A DNA stretch of 13,478 bases from Clostridium sp. SCN 57-10 (GTDB lineage: Bacteria; Bacillota; Clostridia; Oscillospirales; Butyricicoccaceae). Of this stretch, positions 5,919 to 12,848 are shown piece by piece. A model generated the notes under the pieces. The model was not told the DNA's origin. It made no database searches and saw only the letters and a list, made by a program, of their open reading frames with translations. Each line of letters begins with the position of its first letter. Positions within the stretch are counted from its first letter, which is position 1. Location: positions 1 through 13,478 of the forward strand of contig MEFT01000110.1 in assembly GCA_001725215.1 (NCBI GenBank), given 5' to 3'. The position numbers were made by a program, and so were the translations under genes.

Positions 5919-6356
5919 ATGTCATCCATCATTCTGTACTACACCCTTGGCGGAGCGACGCGCGCCGAAGCGCGGCGCCTTGCCACCGAGAGCGGCGCGC
6001 AGCTGTGCGAGGTGCGCGAGCAAAAGAAACGCGGCTTGTTCTCCGCGTTTTTCCCCGGCTGCCCTCATGCGATGCAGCGGCGCGCCTCTAAGCTGCAGCC
6101 GCTCGGCATCGACCTAAACGCGTATGACAACATCGTCATCGGCTGCCCCATCTGGGCAAACTTCCCCGCACCCGCCTTCAACGCCATTGCCGCACAGCTT
6201 CCTGCAGGAAAACAGATCTCCCTGTTCTTTTGCTCGGGCGGCGGCGATTCCTCCAAAAGCGCCGAGGGCACGAAGGGGATGATCGCCGCGCGCGGATGCA
6301 CGCTCGTCTCTTACCGCGACGTCAAAACCGAAGCTCGTCCCTCTGCGGAAAAATAA
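5919..6356 (+). CDS. Flavodoxin-like protein
   Basis: This 145-residue protein has the flavodoxin layout: an N-terminal strand SSIILYYTLGGATRAEARRLA, where flavodoxins have the phosphate-binding loop, a central NIVIGCPIWANFPAPAFNAI (about residues 69-88), and GKQISLFFCSGGGDSSKS (about 95-112). Flavodoxin-like proteins bind FMN and act in low-potential electron transfer or as quinone-type reductases. The loop YTLGGATR departs from the usual S/T-x-T-G-x-T, so FMN binding should be treated as likely, not certain. GGGAGGG lies 5 bases before the chosen ATG; the open frame reaches back to 5820 without a comparable site. A terminator follows directly. The specific partner is unknown. Confidence 0.82.
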   Translation: MSSIILYYTLGGATRAEARRLATESGAQLCEVREQKKRGLFSAFFPGCPHAMQRRASKLQPLGIDLNAYDNIVIGCPIWANFPAPAFNAIAAQLPAGKQISLFFCSGGGDSSKSAEGTKGMIAARGCTLVSYRDVKTEARPSAEK

Positions 6357-6364
6357 CAAAAAGC

Positions 6365-6392
6365 AAAAGCGGCTCACATGAGCCGCTTTTTT
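6365..6392. terminator. Bidirectional terminator between flavodoxin-like gene and uraA
   Basis: AAAAGCGGCTC (6365-6375) and GAGCCGCTTTT (6380-6390) form an 11-bp perfect stem with loop ACAT, A-rich before and TTTTTT after. It serves both convergent genes. Confidence 0.9.
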
Positions 6393-6407
6393 ATTTTCTT
6401 CCGCGCC

Positions 6408-7754
6408 TTAATATTGCCCCAGATTGCCCGCGCCGTCCGCCGAGGGATCGACGCCGAATTGATAGTCGTTGCCGGGCAGAATCGCGTTGAGCGCGATTCC
6501 GAGGATGGCTGCGATGGCAAGGCCCGTCAGCGTGACGTGCGCGCCGCCGATCGTAAACGTCAAACCACCGTAGTTATTGAAGCCAAGGCCGGAAACGAGA
6601 ATAATGGCCGCGATGATAAGATTGCGCGACTTGGTAAAGTCAACGCGGTTTTCCACAATGTTGCGCACGCCGACGGCGGAAATCATACCGTAGAGTATGA
6701 AACTGACGCCGCCGATGATCGCGCTGGGAATCGACAGAATGACCTGCGCGAACTTCGGGCTGAACGAAAGCACAACGGCGTAAACAGCGGCAAGGCGGAT
6801 GACCTTGGGATCATACACGCGTGAGAGCACGAGCACGCCCGTATTCTCGCCGTAGGTCGTATTGGCAGGCGCGCCGAACAGCGCGGCGATGCTGGTAGCC
6901 AGACCGTCGCCGAGCAGCGTGCGATGCAGACCGGGGTCCTCAACAAAGTTTTTGCCGCAAGTCGCCGAGATGGCGGAAATATCGCCCACATGCTCCATAA
7001 TGGCGGCAATCGCGATGGGCGCCATCACGAGGATGGCGGTAAGGTCAAACCTCGCAATTGCAAAGTCCTGCAGTCCGACGAGGTTGACGCTCTGCACACC
7101 ACCAAACTCGACAAGCCCGAGGCAAAGCGCGGTGATATACGGTATGGCAACGCCGAGCAGAATGGGAATGATCTTGATCATGCCGCGTCCGAAGATATTG
7201 CAGCATATGATGACGGCAACGGCAAGCGCCGCCAGCCACCAGTTGGTCGCCGCGTTGGTGATTGCCGTGGGCGCCAGAATAAGGCCGATAAGAATGATGA
7301 TGGGGCCGGTGACGACCGGGGGCAGGAAGCGCATGACCTTGCGCACGCCAAGCACCTTGATGACAAGCGCCAGCACCACATAGAGCAGGCCCGCAACGAC
7401 GATTCCACCCAGCGCATACGGCAGTTTCTCCGCGCCTGTCATGTCTGCATAGATGCCCGTGTCAAGCGCCGCGACGGCGCCAAAGCCGCCCAAAAAGGCG
7501 AAAGATGAGCCGAGAAAGGCCGGAACCTTTAGCTTGGTGCAAACGTGGAACAGCAGTGTGCCGAGACCGGCAAACAAAAGCGTGGTCTGGATGGAAAGCG
7601 GTAACCCATAAGAGTTTACGATGATGGGAACGAGCACGGTTGCGCCGAACATGGCAAACATATGCTGCAGTCCTAGAAGCATCATCTTGGGAATACCCAG
7701 GGTTCGCGCGTCATAGATCGGCTCGCCGCTCGCGGCTTTCTTGTTTTTGGACAT
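6408..7754 (-). CDS. uraA: Uracil permease, UraA/PyrP type (NCS2 family)
   Basis: This 448-residue, highly hydrophobic protein of the nucleobase-cation symporter-2 family imports uracil across the membrane for pyrimidine salvage. The N-terminal motif LGLQHMFAMFGATVLVP (about residues 27-43) is typical of uracil transporters. The substrate-site region reads IMEHVGD, with Glu254 matching Glu241 of E. coli UraA, and NTTYGENTGV, with Glu303 matching Glu290. The position of UraA His245 is Asp258 here. About 14 membrane segments are expected. AGGAGG lies 8 bases before the ATG. The gene stands alone behind a leader with a promoter, a short peptide frame and a terminator (7792-7954), which points to attenuation control. 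Uracil is the most likely substrate; xanthine is less likely given the motifs. Confidence 0.9.
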   Translation of the reverse strand: MSKNKKAASGEPIYDARTLGIPKMMLLGLQHMFAMFGATVLVPIIVNSYGLPLSIQTTLLFAGLGTLLFHVCTKLKVPAFLGSSFAFLGGFGAVAALDTGIYADMTGAEKLPYALGGIVVAGLLYVVLALVIKVLGVRKVMRFLPPVVTGPIIILIGLILAPTAITNAATNWWLAALAVAVIICCNIFGRGMIKIIPILLGVAIPYITALCLGLVEFGGVQSVNLVGLQDFAIARFDLTAILVMAPIAIAAIMEHVGDISAISATCGKNFVEDPGLHRTLLGDGLATSIAALFGAPANTTYGENTGVLVLSRVYDPKVIRLAAVYAVVLSFSPKFAQVILSIPSAIIGGVSFILYGMISAVGVRNIVENRVDFTKSRNLIIAAIILVSGLGFNNYGGLTFTIGGAHVTLTGLAIAAILGIALNAILPGNDYQFGVDPSADGAGNLGQY

Positions 7755-7791
7755 GGCGGGTTCCTCCTGTTTATTAATTCATTATGCGCGC

Positions 7792-7830
7792 AAAAAAATT
7801 GGCACTTTCGTCAAAACGAAAATGCCAATT
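7792..7830 (-). terminator. Attenuator terminator in the uraA leader
   Basis: On the minus strand a 15-bp stem (7816-7830 with 7797-7811, one G-U pair, loop TTTG) is followed by seven T residues (7798-7792). It lies between the promoter and the permease start, so it must be bypassed for expression. Its first arm begins with the stop codon of the leader peptide. Confidence 0.88.
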
Positions 7831-7894
7831 AAAAAGCGCCACCGAAGAGAATGGTTCGCCCCGTGATGAGCACACAAGTCTTTTTTAACTTCAC
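7829..7894 (-). CDS. Predicted 21-residue leader peptide of uraA
   Basis: A GTG start at 7894 is preceded by AAGGAGG with 8 bases between GGAGG and GTG. The peptide begins MKLKKTCVLITGR, ends TILFGGAF and stops with TAA at 7831-7829. That TAA overlaps the first arm of the attenuator terminator. An in-frame ATG farther up (7927) coincides with the -10 box and cannot be in the transcript. No codon run that would sense an amino acid is present. A leader-peptide role in coupling translation to termination, as in the E. coli pyrBI leader, is inferred from the geometry. Confidence 0.55.
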   Translation of the reverse strand: MKLKKTCVLITGRTILFGGAF

Positions 7895-7925
7895 GCGGAC
7901 ACCCTCCTTCTTTTTCTTCTTAGCC

Positions 7926-7954
7926 ATGATACAGTAAAACGGTATGCCGTGCAA
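7926..7954 (-). promoter_or_regulatory. Sigma-A promoter of the uraA leader
   Basis: On the minus strand TTGCAC (7949-7954) and TATCAT (7926-7931) are separated by 17 bp. Transcription would start near 7919, about 25 bases before the leader peptide and about 165 before uraA. Confidence 0.72.
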
Positions 7955-8334
7955 CTGTTTTTTCGTCTTTTTTCTTATTTTGAATATATCTCACAATTTT
8001 TGGGCAAATTTGAAAAAGAAGCTTGTTCATTTTGAGCAGCTGCGTCTCCACATATCGCACGCAGCGCAACTGCATGCGAGGCCTCCTCACGAACGCCAAG
8101 CGGCACGCTGCTCTTAGAAAGGAAGGCGACAAATCATGCCCCTCCCCCGCACGCTTTTTCCCCCTCGAACCGCATTGAACACGCGACGCGCGGCGGCGGC
8201 GCGCGTTTCCCACTGCGCGGTTATTTCGGCAAAAAAACAGCTTCTCTCCCCCACTTGGGCGCGAAAATATGCCAATTTCTTTGTGCATCCTATCCAAAAT
8301 TCAGCTGTTTTGAGCCGTTTTCGCTTCTTTTTTC
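7955..8334. other. Divergent intergenic region without recognised genes
   Basis: This lies between the uraA promoter and the sleB-like promoter. The left part is AT-rich; the middle is GC-rich with a small dyad ACGCGC/GCGCGT (8186-8206). The plus-strand frame of the hydrolase is open back to an ATG at 8136 with AAGGAAGG before it, but that part has low-complexity, non-protein-like composition and contains the promoter, so I do not call it coding. Confidence 0.5.
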
Positions 8335-8362
8335 TTGACATTTTCGCTCGGTGTGGTAAGAT
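8335..8362 (+). promoter_or_regulatory. Promoter of the SleB-domain gene
   Basis: TTGACA (8335-8340) and TAAGAT (8357-8362) are separated by 16 bp, about 80 bases before the chosen start codon. Confidence 0.7.
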
Positions 8363-8444
8363 TAGGTTGCATGATTACAAAAGTGTAACAAACAAGACAA
8401 TTCGGTTACAGTTGCACGCCACATTAAGGAGTGACCCATCTCTT

Positions 8445-9443
8445 ATGCTAAAATACAAGAAGGGGTTTGCCGCTGTTCTCTTATTGCTGACGGCTCTGAC
8501 CCCCATTTCGGTGCTCGCCGAAGGGTTGACCGACGCGCCTGAAACGGCCGTCGTCATACCGGCTGAGCCCGTTTCCTTACCGCAGGTTGATACCACGACT
8601 CCTCCTGCCGTCATCGAAACGACGCCTGCGGAGGTTGAGACCACGCCGGCAGAAAGCGAAACCCCACCCCCTGAAACCGAGACGCCGCCCCCCGCCACCT
8701 CCCTGCCGCGCGTCGTGCTGAACGATGCAGCGATGCAGCTTGCCGTTGCCCCCGTTTACGTCGGGCAATCGGTTTTTGTGCCCGTACGCGCCTTTGCAGA
8801 GGCCATGGGCTGCACCGTGACCTGGCTGCCGGAAAGCAACTCGGTTTATATCACGCGTGACGATCTGACCATGCTGCTTTCGGTCGGAAGCCGCAGCATT
8901 TGGGCCAACCGCCGCAACTGGATGATGGACGCGTCTTGTTCCGTGATCAACGACACCGTGATGGTTCCTGTGCGCGCTATGGCTAAGGTTTTCACCTGTA
9001 CGCTCAATTGGTCGGCCGCCGATCAGACCGTTTATCTGCGCGGCGGAGACGCGCTTATTCCTGCGGAGAAATATTACAACGAGGAAGACGTGCTCTGGCT
9101 GGCGCGTATCATTTATGCCGAGTCGGGCAACCAGCCGCTTGATGGCAAGGTCGCCGTTGCAAACGTGGTGCTCAACCGCGTTGAGAATCCCGCGTTCCCC
9201 AAAACCATCCGCGACGTCATCTTTGACCGCACGAGCGGCGTCCAGTTTACGCCGACGTCCAACGGCACGATTTATCGCACCCCCACTGCGGAGTGCTTTG
9301 CTGCCGCCCGTCTTGCACTGGAAGGTTATGAAACCGCACCGGACTGCCTCTATTTTGTCTCGGCACGCAGCGCAACTACCTGCTGGGCAGGACGAAACCG
9401 CACTTTCTATGCACAGATTGGCGGGCACGCGTTCTTTCGTTAA
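8445..9443 (+). CDS. Secreted cell wall hydrolase: CuAO-N-like domain plus SleB domain
   Basis: This 332-residue exported protein starts with a signal peptide, MLKYKKG then AAVLLLLTALTPISVLA, with likely cleavage after Ala25. A Pro/Thr/Glu-rich linker (about 28-86) contains repeated TTPAEVE/TPPPETE-like units. A copper-amine-oxidase N-terminal-like domain (about 87-205) has two repeats with VPVRAFAEAMGCTVTW and VPVRAMAKVFTCTLNW. The C-terminal SleB-type hydrolase domain (about 215-332) has LWLARIIYAESGNQ, where Glu226 matches the catalytic glutamate of SleB lytic enzymes, and VANVVLNRV. SleB enzymes cut spore cortex or cell wall peptidoglycan. AAGGAG lies 13 bases before the ATG, a little far. 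It is transcribed alone. Role in germination or vegetative wall turnover cannot be decided from the sequence. Confidence 0.9.
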   Translation: MLKYKKGFAAVLLLLTALTPISVLAEGLTDAPETAVVIPAEPVSLPQVDTTTPPAVIETTPAEVETTPAESETPPPETETPPPATSLPRVVLNDAAMQLAVAPVYVGQSVFVPVRAFAEAMGCTVTWLPESNSVYITRDDLTMLLSVGSRSIWANRRNWMMDASCSVINDTVMVPVRAMAKVFTCTLNWSAADQTVYLRGGDALIPAEKYYNEEDVLWLARIIYAESGNQPLDGKVAVANVVLNRVENPAFPKTIRDVIFDRTSGVQFTPTSNGTIYRTPTAECFAAARLALEGYETAPDCLYFVSARSATTCWAGRNRTFYAQIGGHAFFR

Positions 9444-9465
9444 CGTTAACACAATCGATCAAACG

Positions 9466-9498
9466 ATCCGCCGGGAAGTCATGCCCCCGGCGGATTTT
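9466..9498 (+). terminator. Intrinsic terminator after the SleB-domain gene
   Basis: ATCCGCCGGG (9466-9475) and CCCGGCGGAT (9486-9495) form a perfect 10-bp stem followed by TTTT. Confidence 0.82.
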
Positions 9499-9618
9499 CC
9501 GTGTCTCGCGCCAAAGCGTGTGAAATCATCTGTAAAAGAAGGCTTTCGCTATGCCGCCGCAAAACAACTATAATCATCAAGAATAAATACGGTAATGATA
9601 GGATAACGGGAGGCAATT

Positions 9619-10204
9619 ATGCGGGCAGGAGACAAAATCTTATTTGACAAGTATGAATGGTGCGTGCTCGACACTCAAAGCGATGCTACGTTGATCATAA
9701 CCGAATCCATCATAGAACAGCGCGCCTACCATAACCGCGCCGGGGATGTGACGTGGGCCGACTGCGAGCTGCGTGCCTATCTGAACGGCCCATTCTATGA
9801 TTCGTTCAGCGAAGAAAATCGCTTAAGAATCATGGCAGTTGCGAATCAAAACGCTGACAATCCCTGGTATGGCGCAAAGGGTGGAGAAGACACACAAGAT
9901 TACATCTTTCTGCTCGACACGGAGGAAGCCGTGTGCAAATACTCAAAAGAAAGATGACAACAATGCAAAGCGCCGAGCGGGGTTCGACGGGTATATATGG
10001 TGGTGGTGGCTCCGTTCGCCCGGGCGCGACAACAGACGAGCCGTGTATATCCACGGCGACGGCAATATAGGCATTCAGGGCAACGGCACGTTCCGTTACA
10101 GCAGCAATACAATTCACCCTTCCACAGGCGATAACAGCGGTGGCGTTCGTCCCGCACTGTGGGTCAAGTTATACGCAAGTGAATACATAAACACAAGACG
10201 GTGA
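9619..10204 (+). pseudogene. DUF6273 protein split by a +1 frameshift
   Basis: The first frame (9619-9957, 112 residues) starts MRAGDKILFDKYEWCVLD after GGGAGG and contains RAYHNRAGDVTWADCELRAYL and DYIFLLDTEEAVCKY. It stops at TGA 9955-9957. The protein continues one base on in the next frame: DNNAKRRAGFDG, then WWWWLRSPGRDN, RRAVYIHGDGNIG and GGVRPALWVKL, up to the stop at 10202-10204. Together the two halves make a normal-looking DUF6273 protein of about 195 residues; the family is marked by WWLRSPG and GVRPALW and has no established function. The break lies in an A-rich stretch (CAAAAGAAAGATGAC). It may be a real mutation, a sequencing error, or, less likely, programmed +1 frameshifting at UGAC. 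Confidence 0.75.
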
Positions 10205-10230
10205 GGGCTACAGCCTCACCGTCTTGTGTT
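10190..10230 (+). terminator. Long hairpin at the end of the DUF6273 gene
   Basis: Positions 10190-10206 and 10214-10230 form a perfect 17-bp stem with a 7-base loop, spanning the stop codon; ATTTG follows rather than a full T-run. It probably ends transcription of the DUF6273 gene. A second smaller hairpin TTCGCCG/CGGCGAA (10237-10259) lies between it and the opposing opp operon. Confidence 0.7.
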
Positions 10231-10281
10231 ATTTGCTTCGCCGTACTCACTCCGGCGAACTTATTTGTCTTACGGTTTTGC

Positions 10282-10572
10282 TCAGCGAAACCAGACCTGT
10301 GTGCAAAAGAGAAGGAACAATGCCGCGCCGATCAGAAACACGGCTCCGACGAGCATCGTCGCGCCCAGAGCGCCCACAATAAGCTTGCGCATCTCGCGCG
10401 CCGTCGGCACGTCTTCCGGTTTTTTCTGGGCGCCCTCGCGCGCGTCTGCATCCCGCGCGCGAGGAGAACCCGCAGAAACCGCCCCCCCTCGCATCAGCGA
10501 GGGGCGGCCGATTCCACTCATATCAGCAATGACACGTCCATCGTCATCAGCATACTGCCTGCTCCGCTTCAT
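10282..10572 (-). CDS. Small single-pass membrane protein at the end of the opp operon
   Basis: This 96-residue protein has a charged N-terminal half starting MKRSRQYADDDGRVIADMSG, a low-complexity middle rich in Arg/Asp/Ala, and one hydrophobic segment (about residues 63-90) near the C-terminus. AAAGGTG lies 8 bases before the ATG, inside the end of oppF, and the two genes overlap by 26 bases. Overlap and a proper binding site argue that it is real and translated with oppF. The acidic DDDGR-x-IADM motif is one I associate with small Clostridia proteins, but I cannot name a family. A role linked to the transporter is only suggested by position. Confidence 0.72.
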   Translation of the reverse strand: MKRSRQYADDDGRVIADMSGIGRPSLMRGGAVSAGSPRARDADAREGAQKKPEDVPTAREMRKLIVGALGATMLVGAVFLIGAALFLLFCTQVWFR

Positions 10573-11614
10573 CTTTGTTCACCTTTGCCTCATTATACTT
10601 GTGGCATACCACAAAGTGCCCCGGCTCGATCTCATACCGCTCGGGCGGCACCGTTTTGCATATGTCCATGCAATAGGCACAGCGCGTGTGGAACTTACAG
10701 CCCGAGGGCGGGTTGGCGGGCGAGGGAATGCTGCCCGCCAGCACAATGCGGTTCATCTTATGATTGGGATCGGGTACCGGAATTGCGGAGAACAGCGCCT
10801 CGGTGTACGGATGAAGCGGATTCGCGAAGATATCGCGCTTGTTGCCGTATTCCACCATGCTGCCGAGATACATGACCCCGATGGTGTCCGAAATGTGCTC
10901 AACGACGCTCAAGTCGTGCGAAATGAACAAATAGGTCAAACCATACTGCTTCTGCAGATCGCCGAGCAGGTTGATGATCTGCGCCTGAATCGATACGTCA
11001 AGCGCTGAAACCGGCTCGTCGCACACCACGAACTCAGGGTTGAGCGCAAGGGCGCGCGCGATGCAGATGCGCTGGCGCTGGCCGCCCGAAAATTCGTGAG
11101 GATAGCGGTCTTTGTGATAGGCCTGAAGGCCGCAGCTCTCCATGATCTGCGTGATGTAGCTGTCAAACCGATCACGGGGAACGATGTTATGCTCGCGCAC
11201 CGCCTCGCCGATGATCTCGCCGACGGGCAAGCGCGGGGAAAGGCTGGAATACGGATCCTGGAAGATGATCTGCATTTTGGGGCGCATCGCTCGGAGCGCC
11301 TTTTTATCCAGATCGTGAACCTCCTGTCCGTTAAAGAGGACCTGCCCACCTGACTTTTCGGTCAGGCGAAGAATGGTGCGGCCCGCTGTTGTCTTGCCGC
11401 AGCCCGACTCACCCACCAGGCCCATCGTCGTGCCGCGCGCGATGTTAAAGCTGATGCCGTCCACCGCTTTGACGTAGCCGATGGTCGTTTGGAACAGTCC
11501 GTCCTTGATGGGGAAATACTTTTTGAGCTGATTGACCTCCAGTACGTTGCGCTTGTCGTGAACGATCGGCTGATAATTGTTGTCAATTCTCACTGCATCC
11601 GCCCGTTTAGTCAT
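10547..11614 (-). CDS. oppF: Oligopeptide ABC transporter ATP-binding protein OppF
   Basis: This 355-residue ATPase powers import of peptides together with OppD and the permeases. Walker A is GESGCGKT (68-75), the Q-loop Gln is 119, the signature SGGQRQR starts at 176, Walker B is FVVCDE (195-200) and the switch His is 233. The C-terminal oligopeptide-transporter extension (about 265-340) contains Cys306, Cys312, Cys319 and Cys337 in the spacing seen in OppD/OppF/DppD proteins, where an iron-sulfur cluster has been reported. An extra Cys315 is present. The first 25 residues are a family-variable lead-in. The start overlaps the end of oppD by 8 bases, so the two are coupled. The substrate could also be dipeptides or nickel; peptides are most likely. 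Confidence 0.92.
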   Translation of the reverse strand: MTKRADAVRIDNNYQPIVHDKRNVLEVNQLKKYFPIKDGLFQTTIGYVKAVDGISFNIARGTTMGLVGESGCGKTTAGRTILRLTEKSGGQVLFNGQEVHDLDKKALRAMRPKMQIIFQDPYSSLSPRLPVGEIIGEAVREHNIVPRDRFDSYITQIMESCGLQAYHKDRYPHEFSGGQRQRICIARALALNPEFVVCDEPVSALDVSIQAQIINLLGDLQKQYGLTYLFISHDLSVVEHISDTIGVMYLGSMVEYGNKRDIFANPLHPYTEALFSAIPVPDPNHKMNRIVLAGSIPSPANPPSGCKFHTRCAYCMDICKTVPPERYEIEPGHFVVCHKYNEAKVNKDEAEQAVC

Positions 11615-12833
11615 CTGCGCTCACCTCCTTCCGGTTTTCATACCGGTAGCAAGATACCACATGTGTGGGCGAGACGTAAATCTCGGGGGGGTATTTGCCC
11701 GCGCACGCGGAGACGCATTTCTCGCAGCGGTCGCGGAAATAGCAGTAGTCTGGCATTTCGATGGGGTTTGGCACCTTTCCGGGGATGCTGTAAAGACGCT
11801 CAATCTGCTTGTGCACGACCGGCTTTGATGCCATTAGGCCAATGGTATAGGGATGCTTCGGATCGCCGAACACCTCCTGTACCGTTCCTTTTTCGACGAC
11901 GCGTCCAGCGTACATGACGACAACATAGTCGGCCATTTCGGCGATGACGCCGAGGTCGTGCGTGATAAGCATGATGCTCGAATTGATTTTGTCTTTCAGC
12001 GAGCGCAGCAGATCGAGAATCTGCGCCTGAATGGTCACGTCGAGCGCAGTCGTCGGCTCATCTGCGATGATGAGGCGCGGATTGCATGCAAGTGCCATGG
12101 CGATCATCACGCGCTGGCGCATACCGCCCGACAGCTCATGCGGATACATCTTGTACACGCCCTCACTGTTCGCGATGCCGACCAGATCAAGCATCTCGAT
12201 GGTGCGCGCGCGCACCGACGCTGCAAGGCGCTTTTTCTCGTCACGGCGATTTCCGGCGTCTTTCGTCTCGTTGCCGAACACGCCGTCACGGTGTAGCTCA
12301 ATGACCTCATCGATCTGCGCTCCGATGCGGAATACGGGGTTGAGGCTGGTCATCGGCTCCTGAAAGATCATCGAGATGTAATTCCCGCGAATGTCCTGCA
12401 TGCACAGCGCGGGCGTTTTCGCAATGTCATACGCTTTCTCACCCAGATTGAGCCGAATCGAGCCGGATACGATCTGGCCCTGCGGGCGCTGCACAAGCTG
12501 CATAAGCGACAGGCTGGTGACGCTCTTGCCGCAGCCAGACTCACCGACCACGCCAACGGTCTTGCCGGCAGGCACGTCGAAGGTGACACCGTCTACCGCT
12601 TTTACAATGCCGTTGTCCGAAAAGAAATGGGTGTGCAGATCGTCAAACTCGACGACGTTGCCGGGATCACGCATTTTGGTGAGGTACTCCGCCTCGGGCA
12701 CGTTTTTGCGATTATTGCGCTTTTCAAAAACGGCGGTCGCCTTGCGGTTTTCACGCGAAATCCGGCGCGACTCTTTTGCCGAAAGATAGTTTACGTTTTT
12801 GACCTTGCGCTTGGAATCTTTGTTCATAGCCAT
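11607..12833 (-). CDS. oppD: Oligopeptide ABC transporter ATP-binding protein OppD
   Basis: This 408-residue ATPase is the partner of OppF. Walker A is GESGCGKS (97-104), signature SGGMRQR (235-241), Walker B LIIADE (254-259) and switch His 292. The C-terminal extension has Cys364, Cys370, Cys377 and Cys395, the same arrangement as in OppF, plus Cys373. The protein is longer than the usual 330-350 residues for two reasons: a basic, probably helical N-terminal extension of about 55 residues before the ATPase domain, and a charged insertion (about 183-206) between the Q-loop and the signature. AGGGAGGA lies 8 bases before the ATG at 12833; a second in-frame ATG follows two codons later. It lies 15 bases after oppC and overlaps oppF. 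Confidence 0.92.
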   Translation of the reverse strand: MAMNKDSKRKVKNVNYLSAKESRRISRENRKATAVFEKRNNRKNVPEAEYLTKMRDPGNVVEFDDLHTHFFSDNGIVKAVDGVTFDVPAGKTVGVVGESGCGKSVTSLSLMQLVQRPQGQIVSGSIRLNLGEKAYDIAKTPALCMQDIRGNYISMIFQEPMTSLNPVFRIGAQIDEVIELHRDGVFGNETKDAGNRRDEKKRLAASVRARTIEMLDLVGIANSEGVYKMYPHELSGGMRQRVMIAMALACNPRLIIADEPTTALDVTIQAQILDLLRSLKDKINSSIMLITHDLGVIAEMADYVVVMYAGRVVEKGTVQEVFGDPKHPYTIGLMASKPVVHKQIERLYSIPGKVPNPIEMPDYCYFRDRCEKCVSACAGKYPPEIYVSPTHVVSCYRYENRKEVSADD

Positions 12834-12848
12834 CTTTTCGTCCTCCCT

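Noticed and set aside
7829..7929. Longer 32-residue leader peptide starting MAKKKKK
   Set aside because: Its ATG overlaps the -10 box of the leader promoter, so it lies upstream of the expected transcription start.
8136..8444. N-terminal extension of the SleB-domain gene
   Set aside because: The open frame has a plausible binding site, but it would place about 103 non-protein-like residues before a clear signal peptide and would contain the promoter.
9619..10204. Diversity-generating retroelement target gene
   Set aside because: The GVRPALW ending resembles lectin-fold variable proteins, but there is no reverse transcriptase and no template repeat in the window.
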